This document shows positions 23,163 to 31,855 of a stretch of DNA of 39,240 nt, piece by piece. Position numbers and translations under genes: made by a program. Source of the DNA: Patescibacteria group bacterium (lineage in GTDB: Bacteria; Patescibacteriota; Patescibacteriia; WFTA01; S139-112); assembly GCA_015485695.1 (NCBI GenBank), contig WFTB01000026.1, positions 1-39,240 on the forward strand, given 5' to 3'. The stretch's first letter is position 1; each line of letters opens with the position of its first letter. The notes beneath the pieces are model-generated. The model was not told the DNA's origin and did no database searches. It worked only from the letters and a program-made list of their open reading frames with translations.

Positions 23163-24485
23163 ATGGTGGATATAACGTTTATCAGAGAAAATCCGGACGC
23201 GGTTCAAAAGGCCGCGAATGAAAAGGGGATTGGTATCGACATTTCAGAACTTCTTTCGATTGATGAAAAGAGGCGATCGATCCAACAAGAAGTGGATTCT
23301 TATCGCGAGGAACGAAACAGGGTGTCGGACGAGATAGCGAAAGAGACGGACCCGGAAAAGCGCGCTAGTCTTATATCGAGAATGAAACAAAAAAAAGAAG
23401 AAGGAAAGAAACTGGAAGACAAATATTCAGAAATCGAGAAAAAGTTCAACGAATTGATGCTCAAGGTCCCAACGGTGCACGCCGAAGACACTCCGATAGG
23501 GGAGGGGGAATCGGCTAACACCGAGGTTTACAGGTCGCAAGACCCTCCAACGTTTGATTTTGAACCGAAAAGCCACATTGAGCTTGGTGAGAGCTTGGAT
23601 ATAATCGATTTCGAAAAAGGAGCGGATGTTGCCGGGTACAGAGGTTATTATTTGAAAAACGAAGCCGTAATGTTGCAGATGGGATTCTTGATGTATGCGT
23701 TGCAAAAGGCGATAAGCAAAGGATACGCGCCGATGATACCTCCCACGCTTGTCAGAGAATTCGCTCTTAAGGGGAGCGGATATTTTGCGGGCGACACATA
23801 CAATCCGGACGTTGACGAAATATATAAAATCGCGAATGATGAAAAATTGGCTGACGGAACGACGAAAAAAGAAGATAAGTTTTTGGTCGGGACGGCTGAA
23901 CCGTCTATACTCGCTTATTATTCAAACAAAGTTCTGGATGAAAAGGATTTACCTTTGCGCATTTGCGGTTTTTCTCAGTGTTATCGCAGTGAAATCGGGA
24001 GTTACGGAAAAGACACAAAGGGGATATTTCGCGTGCACGAATTTATGAAAGTCGAACTTGTGAGCATTTGCAAGGCAGACATAGAAACCTCTGACGCAGA
24101 GCACATGGAAATGCTGGATTTGTCAAAAGAGCTTCATGAAGATTTGGGACTGCCGTATCATGTGTTGAGAATAGGTTCGGGTGACATGTCCGCCGGAAAA
24201 TACAAAATGTTTGACTTGGAAGCGTGGATACCGAGTCGGAATAATTGGGGGGAGACGGGGTCCGCTTCGAATTTTCTAGACTGGCAATCAAGACGACTTA
24301 ATGCGCGTTATAAGACACCTGAAGGCGAGACTAAATATGTATACATGCTGAACGACACTGCTCTTCCGTCTCCCAGGATTCTAATCTCGATATTGGAAAA
24401 CTACCAACAAAAAGACGGGTCGGTGAAAGTGCCGGACGTACTTGTGCCATTTACAGGATTTGAAACAATCGAGCCGAAATCATAA
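23163..24485 (+). CDS. serS: Seryl-tRNA synthetase
   Basis: 440 aa class II synthetase. The N-terminal tRNA-binding coiled-coil hairpin spans about 28-100. The catalytic core has 'LVGTAEPSILAYY', motif 2 'ICGFSQCYRSEIGSYGKDTKGIFRVHEFMKVE' and motif 3 'NDTALPSPRILISILENYQQKDGSVKVPDVL' with the ATP-binding Arg. It also has the SerRS-type 'SASNFLDWQSRRLNARYK' segment. It charges tRNA-Ser. The gene is preceded by its own promoter. A hairpin AAACTCG/CGAGTTT overlaps and follows the stop codon but lacks a strong T-run. Confidence 0.96.
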   Translation: MVDITFIRENPDAVQKAANEKGIGIDISELLSIDEKRRSIQQEVDSYREERNRVSDEIAKETDPEKRASLISRMKQKKEEGKKLEDKYSEIEKKFNELMLKVPTVHAEDTPIGEGESANTEVYRSQDPPTFDFEPKSHIELGESLDIIDFEKGADVAGYRGYYLKNEAVMLQMGFLMYALQKAISKGYAPMIPPTLVREFALKGSGYFAGDTYNPDVDEIYKIANDEKLADGTTKKEDKFLVGTAEPSILAYYSNKVLDEKDLPLRICGFSQCYRSEIGSYGKDTKGIFRVHEFMKVELVSICKADIETSDAEHMEMLDLSKELHEDLGLPYHVLRIGSGDMSAGKYKMFDLEAWIPSRNNWGETGSASNFLDWQSRRLNARYKTPEGETKYVYMLNDTALPSPRILISILENYQQKDGSVKVPDVLVPFTGFETIEPKS

Positions 24486-24593
24486 ACTCGCATCGAGTTT
24501 TGAATGACGAAAGCTTTTCTTTTCTGATGGGAAAAGATCCAATTTTTTGCCATGGAGGGCTTTTTAAACAGTTTCTTAAACTTTAACTTCTTT

Positions 24594-25301
24594 ATGTCTA
24601 CACTTTCCAAACCAGATATTCTAAAGCACATCGAACATGGCAATATAATAATTAATCCGTACAACGAAAATAACTTACAAAACGCGAGTTATGATGTTCG
24701 ATTGGGGAAATATTTCTACCGTCAATATACCATGAGCCACACGCAGACGCTTAATCCGTTTCACGAGAAGTCATTACGTAAGATGTATCGTGACGTAGAA
24801 GAGGGAATACCGGTGAGCAAACTCAAATCAGAAAAAAATCCGTTTCACAATCTTGATAATGACGACTTGGTTATTTTGGTCGCTCCAAACGAAACAATAC
24901 TAGCTCATACGGTTGAATTCATAGGGGGGAGAAACGGTGTGCCGGATAAAAATCTTGGCGCTGTAGCAACAGAAATGCGAGCCAGAAGTTCTATCGGCAG
25001 GATCGGTATCGCGGTTTGTAAATGCGCCGGTTGGATTGATATCGGATACATAAATCGAGTCACAATGGAAATCACAAACTTTAGCACAAGTATAATACCG
25101 CTCGTGGTCGGCATGCGTATCGCCCAAATTATTTTTCACGAAACCACACCGACAAAAGAAGAAGACACGTATTACAACGGGGGCAAATATCAGACAACCG
25201 GAGATTTTAATGAACTGAAGAAATCATGGAAGCCCGAAATGATGCTTCCAAAGTTGTATATTGACTCAGATCTCGGGCATTTTAAAGAATATTATTCGTA
25301 G
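24594..25301 (+). CDS. dCTP deaminase/dUTPase-family protein
   Basis: 235 aa from ATG 24594 (MSTLSKPDILKHIEHG), which is where dCTP deaminases begin; the track's start at 24552 adds a poorly supported 14 residues. Trimeric dCTP deaminase/dUTPase motifs: 'LQNASYDVRLG', 'RARSSIGRIGI', 'CAGWIDIGYINRVTMEITN', where the Glu fits the deaminase catalytic position that dUTPase lacks, and 'GMRIAQIIF'. It would make dUTP, and possibly dUMP, for thymidylate synthesis. It is about 40 residues longer than the usual 190, with an insert at about 60-90 ('HEKSLRKMYRDVEEGIPVSKLK'). Bifunctional dCTP deaminase cannot be excluded. It ends 2 nt before ftsQ. Confidence 0.86.
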   Translation: MSTLSKPDILKHIEHGNIIINPYNENNLQNASYDVRLGKYFYRQYTMSHTQTLNPFHEKSLRKMYRDVEEGIPVSKLKSEKNPFHNLDNDDLVILVAPNETILAHTVEFIGGRNGVPDKNLGAVATEMRARSSIGRIGIAVCKCAGWIDIGYINRVTMEITNFSTSIIPLVVGMRIAQIIFHETTPTKEEDTYYNGGKYQTTGDFNELKKSWKPEMMLPKLYIDSDLGHFKEYYS

Positions 25302-25303
25302 AG

Positions 25304-26149
25304 ATGCCAAAAAAGGACTATTCCAGAAAGAAGTTCACTCATCCTTTGCGACAACGAAAAAAAAGACCGGCTTTAATCGGCCCGTCTTTGAAGAAACATT
25401 TGATTCGTCTTGTGTTTGCGGGAGGTGCAATCGGAGTGCTTTGGGTCACTCTGTTTTCCCCGTGGTTGAAAGTAAAAAATATAGTAATTGAGGGAAATCT
25501 GAGATCCGATGCATACACAACAGCTTGGCGATGGCTGGGTCGCGAATCCATGAGAAAACTATACGGAAAATTCTCGGGAAATCATATTTTTTTCATACGA
25601 ACAAAAGAATTGGAAAACGCTCTCATGGAAGATGAACTAATAGATTCCGTTGTTATTGAAAAAAAATTCCCATCAAGCCTGGTTATTGGAATAGAAGAAA
25701 GAACGGCGTCGTTTACGTATGTTCTCGACGGGGTTAGATACATATTGGATTCTCGCGGGAGTTTGTTGGAAGTGACGGAAAAACCGATTGAAAAGAACGA
25801 CGCTTATTCGAGCTTGCCGATTGTGTACGGGACATCAACGTCACCCATGATTGTAAATAACGAAAGTTCGTTTACCCCTCAATTGACGAAATTTATAAAG
25901 CGATTGAGTGTTGAATTTTCGAAATTTTTTGAAAATTTGGCGATTGTACGATTCGCGATAGGGGACAACGGCAATACGATAACCGCGATGACATCGGAAG
26001 GTTGGTACGCTCTCTTGGATCCGACAACGGACATTATGGTCCAATTATCCAATCTATCACGCGTATACAAAGAGGTAGTAAGCGAATCCCGCAAAAAAAG
26101 GTTGGAGTACATAGACGTGCGTATAGAAAATTACGCTTATTACAAATAG
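25304..26149 (+). CDS. ftsQ: FtsQ-type cell division protein (POTRA)
   Basis: 281 aa. A strongly basic cytoplasmic N-terminus of about 33 residues leads to one TM helix ('LIRLVFAGGAIGVLWVTLF', about 33-52), then a POTRA domain starting 'WLKVKNIVIEGNLR'. The FtsQ/DivIB beta region follows, with the typical 'IDSVVIEKKFPSSLVIGIEERTASFTYVLDGVRYILDSRGSLL'. FtsQ links early and late divisome proteins through the FtsB/FtsL pair. No ftsA or ftsZ follows; the next gene is a Xer recombinase across a long intergenic region. The FtsB-like partner is encoded at 32.7 kb on the other strand. Confidence 0.9.
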   Translation: MPKKDYSRKKFTHPLRQRKKRPALIGPSLKKHLIRLVFAGGAIGVLWVTLFSPWLKVKNIVIEGNLRSDAYTTAWRWLGRESMRKLYGKFSGNHIFFIRTKELENALMEDELIDSVVIEKKFPSSLVIGIEERTASFTYVLDGVRYILDSRGSLLEVTEKPIEKNDAYSSLPIVYGTSTSPMIVNNESSFTPQLTKFIKRLSVEFSKFFENLAIVRFAIGDNGNTITAMTSEGWYALLDPTTDIMVQLSNLSRVYKEVVSESRKKRLEYIDVRIENYAYYK

Positions 26150-26288
26150 AGCGGGGGAGTTAATAAATTGTTTTCGGGTCGTCCCCCATCAATACCGGAT
26201 TTTTCGCACCGGACTTGCGTCGAACGCGCTCGTTTTCGACGAATCTAAATATGAACCCAAAAATTTTAAAAGTTTTATAAAGTGTTTC

Positions 26289-26319
26289 TTTCGCTGAAAA
26301 AGCCAGCGAGAATTTTTTT
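26289..26319 (+). terminator. Rho-independent terminator after ftsQ
   Basis: TTTCGCTG pairs with CAGCGAGAA (core TCGCTG/CAGCGA, 7-nt loop), followed by seven T residues (26313-26319). Confidence 0.72.
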
Positions 26320-26420
26320 AAAAAATATTTTTATCTAACGCGCTTACCATTGTCCCGAGTCTATATATAATCGAAATTTTAATTAAAATTCCTTGTTCGA
26401 AAGGTTGATTTTATCGATAT

Positions 26421-26450
26421 TTGACATAAGTACATAAGATATAGTAAACT
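26421..26450 (+). promoter_or_regulatory. Candidate promoter for xer
   Basis: Consensus TTGACA (26421-26426), 18-bp spacer, TAAACT (26445-26450). The -10 lies inside the left inverted-repeat unit. A second TATAAT (26454-26459) is in the repeat's spacer. The leader to xer would exceed 170 nt. Confidence 0.4.
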
Positions 26451-26483
26451 GAGTATAATATCTCTTACACTCAATTTACTATG
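26440..26483. repeat. Imperfect inverted repeat; candidate Xer/dif or operator site
   Basis: Left arm TATAGTAAACTGAGT (26440-26454); the right arm (26469-26483) reads CATAGTAAATTGAGT on the other strand. They agree at 13 of 15 positions and flank a 14-bp AT-rich spacer. The tAGTAAACT part resembles the XerD-side arm of known dif sites (B. subtilis TTATGTAAACT). The site is 150 bp upstream of the tyrosine recombinase gene. The 14-bp spacer is longer than the 6-8 bp of ordinary dif, so the site might hold two half-sites or be an operator. Confidence 0.45.
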
Positions 26484-26488
26484 CGATA

Positions 26489-26519
26489 TGTTCAATTGTG
26501 TTCAATCTTTAGTGTTCAA
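26489..26519 (+). repeat. Three direct TGTTCAA repeats upstream of xer
   Basis: TGTTCAA occurs at 26489-26495, 26499-26505 and 26513-26519, spaced 10 and 14 bp, i.e. roughly one helical turn or a little more. Possible binding sites for a protein. Confidence 0.5.
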
Positions 26520-26630
26520 CCGGTAAACCCAAATTTGAAAACAAAATAAATCGTATTTGAGTAAGACAAGCGATACAACACTTGCCCATCGCTGACAAAA
26601 AATATTTTTAAAAAATTATTCAACAAAACC

Positions 26631-27608
26631 ATGCCGATTGATTCAAAATCCGAACAACATGATTATTTACCGTTATTGGATGATTATTTATTGCATTTGC
26701 AATCAAATAATTACTCTGACAAAACCATATACAACTACGAAAGAGATTTGACCGTGTTTGAAGAGTTTTTAAGACTTGAAGTTCGCACTCCCCTGTTTTC
26801 CGCTTCTAAACGCACAATTCAGGAATATAAGGCATATTTGTCATCCAAGGACAGGAAAACCCCACTGACGGGCGCTGAAGGGCTTAAAAAGCTCAATTCT
26901 TACAGTATAAACCGAATGCTATCGGCACTTCGGTCTTATTTGACTTTTTTGGTCGATTCCGACTACAAAACTCCGATTACGCCCGAAATGGTAAAACTTA
27001 TAAAAAACGACAAAAAACATCCACGAGTCGCCGAACTGGAAGATTTGATAATGCTTATCGAATCTCCGAGCAAGTTCGAAAAAAACAAAAAAATAGCCCT
27101 TCGAAACAGGGCGATGCTTGAGGTATTGTTTTCGACCGGAATGCGAATATCTGAACTCGTAAACATAAAAAGATCGCAAATCGACGATACGGGAAAAATA
27201 TTCATCACCGGCAAAGGCAAAAAACAAAGATTCGTGTATTTGACAAATCGAGCCAGGGCTCACATAGATGCATATCTTAAAACTCGGACAGACATGTCCG
27301 AATACCTTTTCGTTCCCTATCGCGGATCCAATTCAGGCTCACTGAAACGTAAAATATCGACAAACTATCTCCAAATGAAAATAAAACAATACAGAGAAAT
27401 TCTGCGAATCAATGTTCCGACATCCGCTCACTCTCTACGCCACGGATTCGCCACTTATCTCGCTGAAAGTGGAGCCAATCCCGCGGCGATTCAAATACTT
27501 CTCGGACACGAATCATTGGAGACGACAACTCGTTATGTGCACGCTTCCGACCGTTACGCCGAAAAATCTCACAAAAAATTTCACCCGTTAAACGAAAAAA
27601 CCGATTAA
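26631..27608 (+). CDS. xer: Tyrosine recombinase of the XerC/XerD/XerA family
   Basis: 325 aa. An N-terminal SAM-like core-binding domain (about 10-115, 'LDDYLLHLQSNNYSDKTIYNYERDLTVFEEFL') precedes the catalytic domain with the full set: R172 ('STGMRISELVNI'), a Lys in 'GKGKKQRFVYL' near 196, H267-x-x-R270 ('SAHSLRHGFATYLAESG'), H293 ('LLGHESLETTTRYVHAS') and nucleophile Y302. The length is normal for a chromosome-dimer-resolving Xer and there is no integrase-type extra domain. It stands alone, with no phage or mobile genes nearby, downstream of a repeat-rich region and at the strand switch, which fits a terminus-proximal single-recombinase dif system. Confidence 0.93.
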   Translation: MPIDSKSEQHDYLPLLDDYLLHLQSNNYSDKTIYNYERDLTVFEEFLRLEVRTPLFSASKRTIQEYKAYLSSKDRKTPLTGAEGLKKLNSYSINRMLSALRSYLTFLVDSDYKTPITPEMVKLIKNDKKHPRVAELEDLIMLIESPSKFEKNKKIALRNRAMLEVLFSTGMRISELVNIKRSQIDDTGKIFITGKGKKQRFVYLTNRARAHIDAYLKTRTDMSEYLFVPYRGSNSGSLKRKISTNYLQMKIKQYREILRINVPTSAHSLRHGFATYLAESGANPAAIQILLGHESLETTTRYVHASDRYAEKSHKKFHPLNEKTD

Positions 27609-27612
27609 AAAC

Positions 27613-27655
27613 AGAACCAATGCACGAGAATCATCAAAGGTTGAAGCGTGGTTCT
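27613..27655. terminator. Inverted repeat between convergent xer and M16 genes
   Basis: AGAACCA (27613-27619) pairs with TGGTTCT (27649-27655) across a long 29-nt loop. It lies exactly where two convergent transcripts meet, but the loop is long and T-runs are poor. Confidence 0.3.
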
Positions 27656-30561
27656 TATATTTTAGAAATCGCCAAATTCAAAGACGATTTTTTGATTGAT
27701 GTCTCGGAACCTAGGACCGAAATCGCCCCATTGTCGCGAACCAATTCGAACACATCCGAAAGTTTAACCAAATCTTGAAGTCGAGTTCCAAAGACAGTAT
27801 CACGAATCTCTTGGCGCATTTCATCCGTTATACCCGTAAGATGTCGGACAAATGCGGTAAACCCCCTTTCGTCCGGTCGCATATACGGGCTTATCCCCCC
27901 TATTGTTGAGATTTTTATTCTCTCCAATTCGTCGTCGTTTAATTCCAAATTTTTCAAACAATCCGGAACAAAATCGAATCTGGCAATAGTTTCGGAAATG
28001 TTCGGATCTCGATATGAAGCGAATACGCACATTCCTGTTTGCTTGTCGAACATGCAATATCCTCCATAAGCCCCGCCTTGAAGCCGTACCGTATCCCAAA
28101 TGTACACACTGTTCAAAAACTTCACGGCAACTAGCAAAGACGCGTCAAAATCATATCCCAAATTATATAAATTGGCGCCTTTTCCAACATAGTTTACCTG
28201 TGTCGGTATTACCAACCCTTCATCGTTCGGCCGCAAAGGCTCTTCCCAATCATTCTCTGTAGCGGGTTTGTTCGTTTTGAATTCGGACGCAAAAGAGCGT
28301 ATGTCGGACTTAATTGATTCAAACACGGTCGAAGAGCAAGTTATGTTTATTATCGGTACGCTTTCCTTTATTAGCTTTTCTTGAATCTCTCGAAGATCGG
28401 AAAGGACGCTCTCCCATTCATTGTCCATTTTTTCAATAAGAGAACGAACAAAACGCAATTGCTCTATTCCCCCGAGCTGTTCCGCGATATATCCGGATTG
28501 ACTGAACATGGATTTAAGCCTGCTTGCCACGACAGCGCTTCCGGAGCTTATTATGCCGGATTCAAGTGCCACCTTTTCTTCCATGAGAATTTGCCTTAAT
28601 CGTTTTTTATCGTCAAATCGAGTGTCGAACAAAGCGTCTTTTACTATATTAAGCAATTCAGGAACACGCTCAATTACGGAACGACTCCTCATGAACAAAT
28701 ACGCCACAACGGAAGCATCTTTCCCGTGAGTCATTACTGCGTGTTCAAATCCCACTCCTCCAGTGTTTTCATCTATTCTCTGAGTGAAGCTTATGTAATC
28801 TTCTGAGGATGTTCCCAATTTCGTGAGCGCGGAGCTGAACAAAGGCATATAAGGCAAAAGTCTTTTCGGTAATACCTTCATGTCAATCCCCAAGTCAAAA
28901 TAGACTATATCGTTTGTTTCTATGTCGTGATGAAGTACTTCAATTCCCGATATGGTGTCCGCGTCCGTCGGGATTGTTTCTATCGTTTTATCAAGGTCGG
29001 ATAATTTAAGAGTTGGTATTTTCGCAAGGTCTTCTTTTGAATCCAGAGTGTTTTGCCATAATAAGAGCGCGCTGTGTTCTTCTTTGATTTTGTTCAATTC
29101 TTCCTTGCTTAAAGACGAATGTATTTTATCAAGTTTATTTCTCTCTTCCGATTCTCTCTTTTCCACGAATTCGGTGTCCGGTTCGAGAACGACCAATGTC
29201 CTGTGCGTATTGTCGATTAATCGTTCTTTTATGATTTTTTCGAAAAACAAAGGTTCAGTCCGTATTTTTTCTTTTATCTTTTCAAGTTTTGACTCAAACG
29301 AAAGAACGTCTATCGGATCGGCGCCGTAAATCCAGCCCCCCAAAATCCTGATATACAGATTGAGTCCCTTTGGCTTCGGAAATCCGGAAGAGCTACTCGC
29401 TTCTCTAAATTCGAAAGTTGTGACATTCATGGCGGCGTTTATCATTCTGTCGCTTATCCCCTTTTCACCTTTACATAGAGATTTTAAAGTGCCAAGAACC
29501 AACAATTCAAGTTTTTCGGCGTCAGACGGTTTTATGCCTTTCAGCCCCACACTGATACATTGCTGTCGAAACTCGTCTTCCGGACTTAACGCGGACACGA
29601 AATCGTCCCCCAATCCGGAATCCAGAATCGCCTTTCGCAACGGCGATGCGGGCGTGCCGATTAAAATATAACCAAGAATAATCCAGGACAGACGCTCAAT
29701 CTCGTTTGACGGCTCTCCCAACATCCAATTTATCGACACCATGCCCTTGTCCCCCTCTTTTGCGGGATACGTTTCGATTAAACGACGAGGTCCCGAAAAA
29801 CGAGGTTGTAATGGAATCTCGGACAGTGTGTTTTCGCGCTTGAAATCTTTAAGGTAAGAGTCAATAATTTCGAATCTAAGCTCCGGGTCATCGTCTCCGT
29901 AAAAATAAATAAAACTGTTCGACGGATGATAAAAATCATTGTAAAACTCTTTGAATTTTTCCCATGTCAAATCCGGAATAAATCTAGGGTCTCCGCCGGA
30001 TTCAACCCCGTAAACGGTGTCCGGGAAAAGCGATTGGATAGATACCGTTTCCAATATGCGCTCGGCGTCCGAATACGCTCCTTTCATTTCGTTAAACACA
30101 ACGCCTTTGTATTTCAGTTTTTCGTTTTCTATCTCATAGTGCCAGCCTTCTTGCAAAAATGCTTCTTTCTTCAGCAAAGGATAAAAAACCGTGTCCAAAT
30201 ACACGTTTACGAGATTGTAAAAATCTTTTACATTTGCGCTCGCGCACGGATAAACGGTTTTATCCGGATAAGTAAAAGCGTTCAAAAAAGTATTAACCGA
30301 ACTGCCCAAAAGTTGTTTGAAAGGGTCTTTTACCGGATATTTTCGTGAGCCGTTCAATACCGAGTGCTCAATTATGTGCGCAACTCCGGTGGAATCGCCT
30401 GGAGGCGTCGGAAAACCTATTCCGAACACTTTATTTTTATCATCGTTTACAAGTGACAAGAAGCGAGCTCCGGTTTTTATGTGCTCATACAAAAAAGCCT
30501 CGGTTCTCAATTCTTCCACAAATCGTTCTTTTATCAAATTAAATTCATTTTTTGCTTGCAT
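27655..30561 (-). CDS. M16C zinc metallopeptidase, presequence protease (PreP)-like
   Basis: 968 aa, the right size for the PreP/Cym1 subfamily, which carries four M16 half-domains in one chain. The inverted zinc motif HxxEH is H62-I-I-E65-H66 ('AHIIEHSVLNGSRKYPVKDPF') and the distal ligand is E158 in 'GVVFNEMKGAYSD'. The domain linker (about 480-560) is helical and charged. The C-terminal half has 'GAYGGYCMFDKQTGMCVFASYRDPN', typical of the second lobe. It has no signal peptide, so it probably degrades oligopeptides in the cytoplasm. Its neighbour is another peptidase (M29), suggesting a peptide-salvage pair in a host-dependent or scavenging cell. Confidence 0.93.
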   Translation of the reverse strand: MQAKNEFNLIKERFVEELRTEAFLYEHIKTGARFLSLVNDDKNKVFGIGFPTPPGDSTGVAHIIEHSVLNGSRKYPVKDPFKQLLGSSVNTFLNAFTYPDKTVYPCASANVKDFYNLVNVYLDTVFYPLLKKEAFLQEGWHYEIENEKLKYKGVVFNEMKGAYSDAERILETVSIQSLFPDTVYGVESGGDPRFIPDLTWEKFKEFYNDFYHPSNSFIYFYGDDDPELRFEIIDSYLKDFKRENTLSEIPLQPRFSGPRRLIETYPAKEGDKGMVSINWMLGEPSNEIERLSWIILGYILIGTPASPLRKAILDSGLGDDFVSALSPEDEFRQQCISVGLKGIKPSDAEKLELLVLGTLKSLCKGEKGISDRMINAAMNVTTFEFREASSSSGFPKPKGLNLYIRILGGWIYGADPIDVLSFESKLEKIKEKIRTEPLFFEKIIKERLIDNTHRTLVVLEPDTEFVEKRESEERNKLDKIHSSLSKEELNKIKEEHSALLLWQNTLDSKEDLAKIPTLKLSDLDKTIETIPTDADTISGIEVLHHDIETNDIVYFDLGIDMKVLPKRLLPYMPLFSSALTKLGTSSEDYISFTQRIDENTGGVGFEHAVMTHGKDASVVAYLFMRSRSVIERVPELLNIVKDALFDTRFDDKKRLRQILMEEKVALESGIISSGSAVVASRLKSMFSQSGYIAEQLGGIEQLRFVRSLIEKMDNEWESVLSDLREIQEKLIKESVPIINITCSSTVFESIKSDIRSFASEFKTNKPATENDWEEPLRPNDEGLVIPTQVNYVGKGANLYNLGYDFDASLLVAVKFLNSVYIWDTVRLQGGAYGGYCMFDKQTGMCVFASYRDPNISETIARFDFVPDCLKNLELNDDELERIKISTIGGISPYMRPDERGFTAFVRHLTGITDEMRQEIRDTVFGTRLQDLVKLSDVFELVRDNGAISVLGSETSIKKSSLNLAISKI

Positions 30562-30616
30562 ATTTCGAGTTTATTTTTTTCGTCAATCGTATAACATGGC
30601 GTTTATTTAGTTAATA

Positions 30617-31834
30617 TTATTCGCCAAAGGTAAACATCCCGTCTTTGTAAATAACTTTCTCGCTCCCGTCTTTTAGCGTGGCCGTAACAATGCGGTTTGT
30701 CGTCGAAATGATATCCGTGTGCTCGGCAGAGTCATTGTATCCCATATCTTCCCACTGTTGTTTGGACACGGATTCGACATTTCCGTCGTAAGTGTCTTTG
30801 TACGCCATGCCTATGGCAACATGCGTGTTGCCGTATTTTCCACCTATGTTTTCGTCGTATAAAGTATCTCCCATTGTTCTCGTTATTCGACTCATTCGCT
30901 TATCCGTCAGACTGAACTCCCCCAGTCTGTTCGCTCCCGGAATTTCTATCATGCTCTTTAGGGTTTGTTCGTTTTTCTTTGCCGAATATTTAACGATAAT
31001 ACCCTTTTCAAATTTGAGTTCTATGCCCTCTATGACAGTGCCGTGACGATAAAGGGGCTGGTCGAATCGAATCCACCCTTCGGTTCCGCGCCAATCCGGA
31101 GACGTGAATATTTCGAAACTTGGAATATTGTTCCCTTCCCCGCCGAGCCACTTTCGATTATCTCCGATTACAATCGTTATGTCGGCATCTTCGCCTTCGA
31201 CACGAACCGATTGAATCTTCAAACCATCGAGCCATGCTCTGATTTCTTTTTGTTCTTCGTTGATTTCGCGCCATCTTGCGACGGGGTCGTCAATATCGAG
31301 ATAACACGCCTTTATAATCTGTTCCCAATATTCTTCGATTGACATTCCGGCTTCTTCCGCCATTGATTCCGTTGCGTACGAGCACAGGGTCCAGCTGAGC
31401 TTTCCGGCGTGCACTTTTTCGAACATTGCATCGGACGCGAATTTCATGCCTTTTTTGCGTTTCATTATTTTTTCAGGGTCAACTCCGCTTAACAAGTTTT
31501 TGTCATTGGTTGAATCCACAGACAGCATATGATTACATGTTTTTATCTTTTCAAGAATCAAATCCTTGGGATAAAAATCAATCTGCGAATCTCCGGCATG
31601 TTCATAAAACGTCGGCGATTCGGTTCTTCCGTTATCATATCTGTAATCCAGAATATAATGCCCGCCGGCTTTGAGAATGGCGGCTTGCAACGGCTCAACG
31701 AAAGCGCGAGCGCTGTCGGGTATTCTCAAACATACGATATCCCCTTCTCGTATCCCCTTTCCATTCCATAGAGCGAAATTTACCATAACATCGGCGTATT
31801 TTTCCAGTATTTTTTTGTCCGGAACGTAGTGCAT
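30617..31834 (-). CDS. M29 aminopeptidase (AmpS/AmpT-like)
   Basis: 405 aa, the usual M29 length. The dinuclear metal-binding pattern of the family is seen: a Glu in 'VIEGIELKFEKG', a Glu in 'NRLGEFSLTD', 'ENIGGKYGNTHVAIGMAYKD' with His and nearby Tyr, and 'SAEHTDIISTTNRIV' with the final His and Asp. These leucyl-type aminopeptidases trim N-terminal residues with broad specificity. It precedes the M16 protease on the same strand by about 55 nt and is probably co-transcribed. Confidence 0.92.
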   Translation of the reverse strand: MHYVPDKKILEKYADVMVNFALWNGKGIREGDIVCLRIPDSARAFVEPLQAAILKAGGHYILDYRYDNGRTESPTFYEHAGDSQIDFYPKDLILEKIKTCNHMLSVDSTNDKNLLSGVDPEKIMKRKKGMKFASDAMFEKVHAGKLSWTLCSYATESMAEEAGMSIEEYWEQIIKACYLDIDDPVARWREINEEQKEIRAWLDGLKIQSVRVEGEDADITIVIGDNRKWLGGEGNNIPSFEIFTSPDWRGTEGWIRFDQPLYRHGTVIEGIELKFEKGIIVKYSAKKNEQTLKSMIEIPGANRLGEFSLTDKRMSRITRTMGDTLYDENIGGKYGNTHVAIGMAYKDTYDGNVESVSKQQWEDMGYNDSAEHTDIISTTNRIVTATLKDGSEKVIYKDGMFTFGE

Positions 31835-31855
31835 AAAGTTAAAATTATTTAATGT

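Larger units (their letters stand above)
26150..26630. other. 480-bp intergenic region between ftsQ and xer
   Basis: No convincing ORF or tRNA. It contains a terminator for ftsQ (26289-26319), a candidate promoter (26421-26450), an imperfect inverted repeat of two 15-bp units (26440-26483), three copies of TGTTCAA (26489-26519) and a 14-bp A/T direct repeat AAAAAATATTTTTA (26320-26333 and 26597-26610). The AT content is markedly higher than in the flanking genes. Confidence 0.7.

Noticed and set aside
26489-26519. CRISPR-like array from the TGTTCAA repeats
   Set aside because: Repeats are 7 bp with 3-7 bp spacers, far too short, and no cas genes are present.
26631-27608. Phage or integrative-element integrase
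   Set aside because: Length and domain layout match chromosomal Xer; no excisionase, phage genes or tRNA attachment site nearby.
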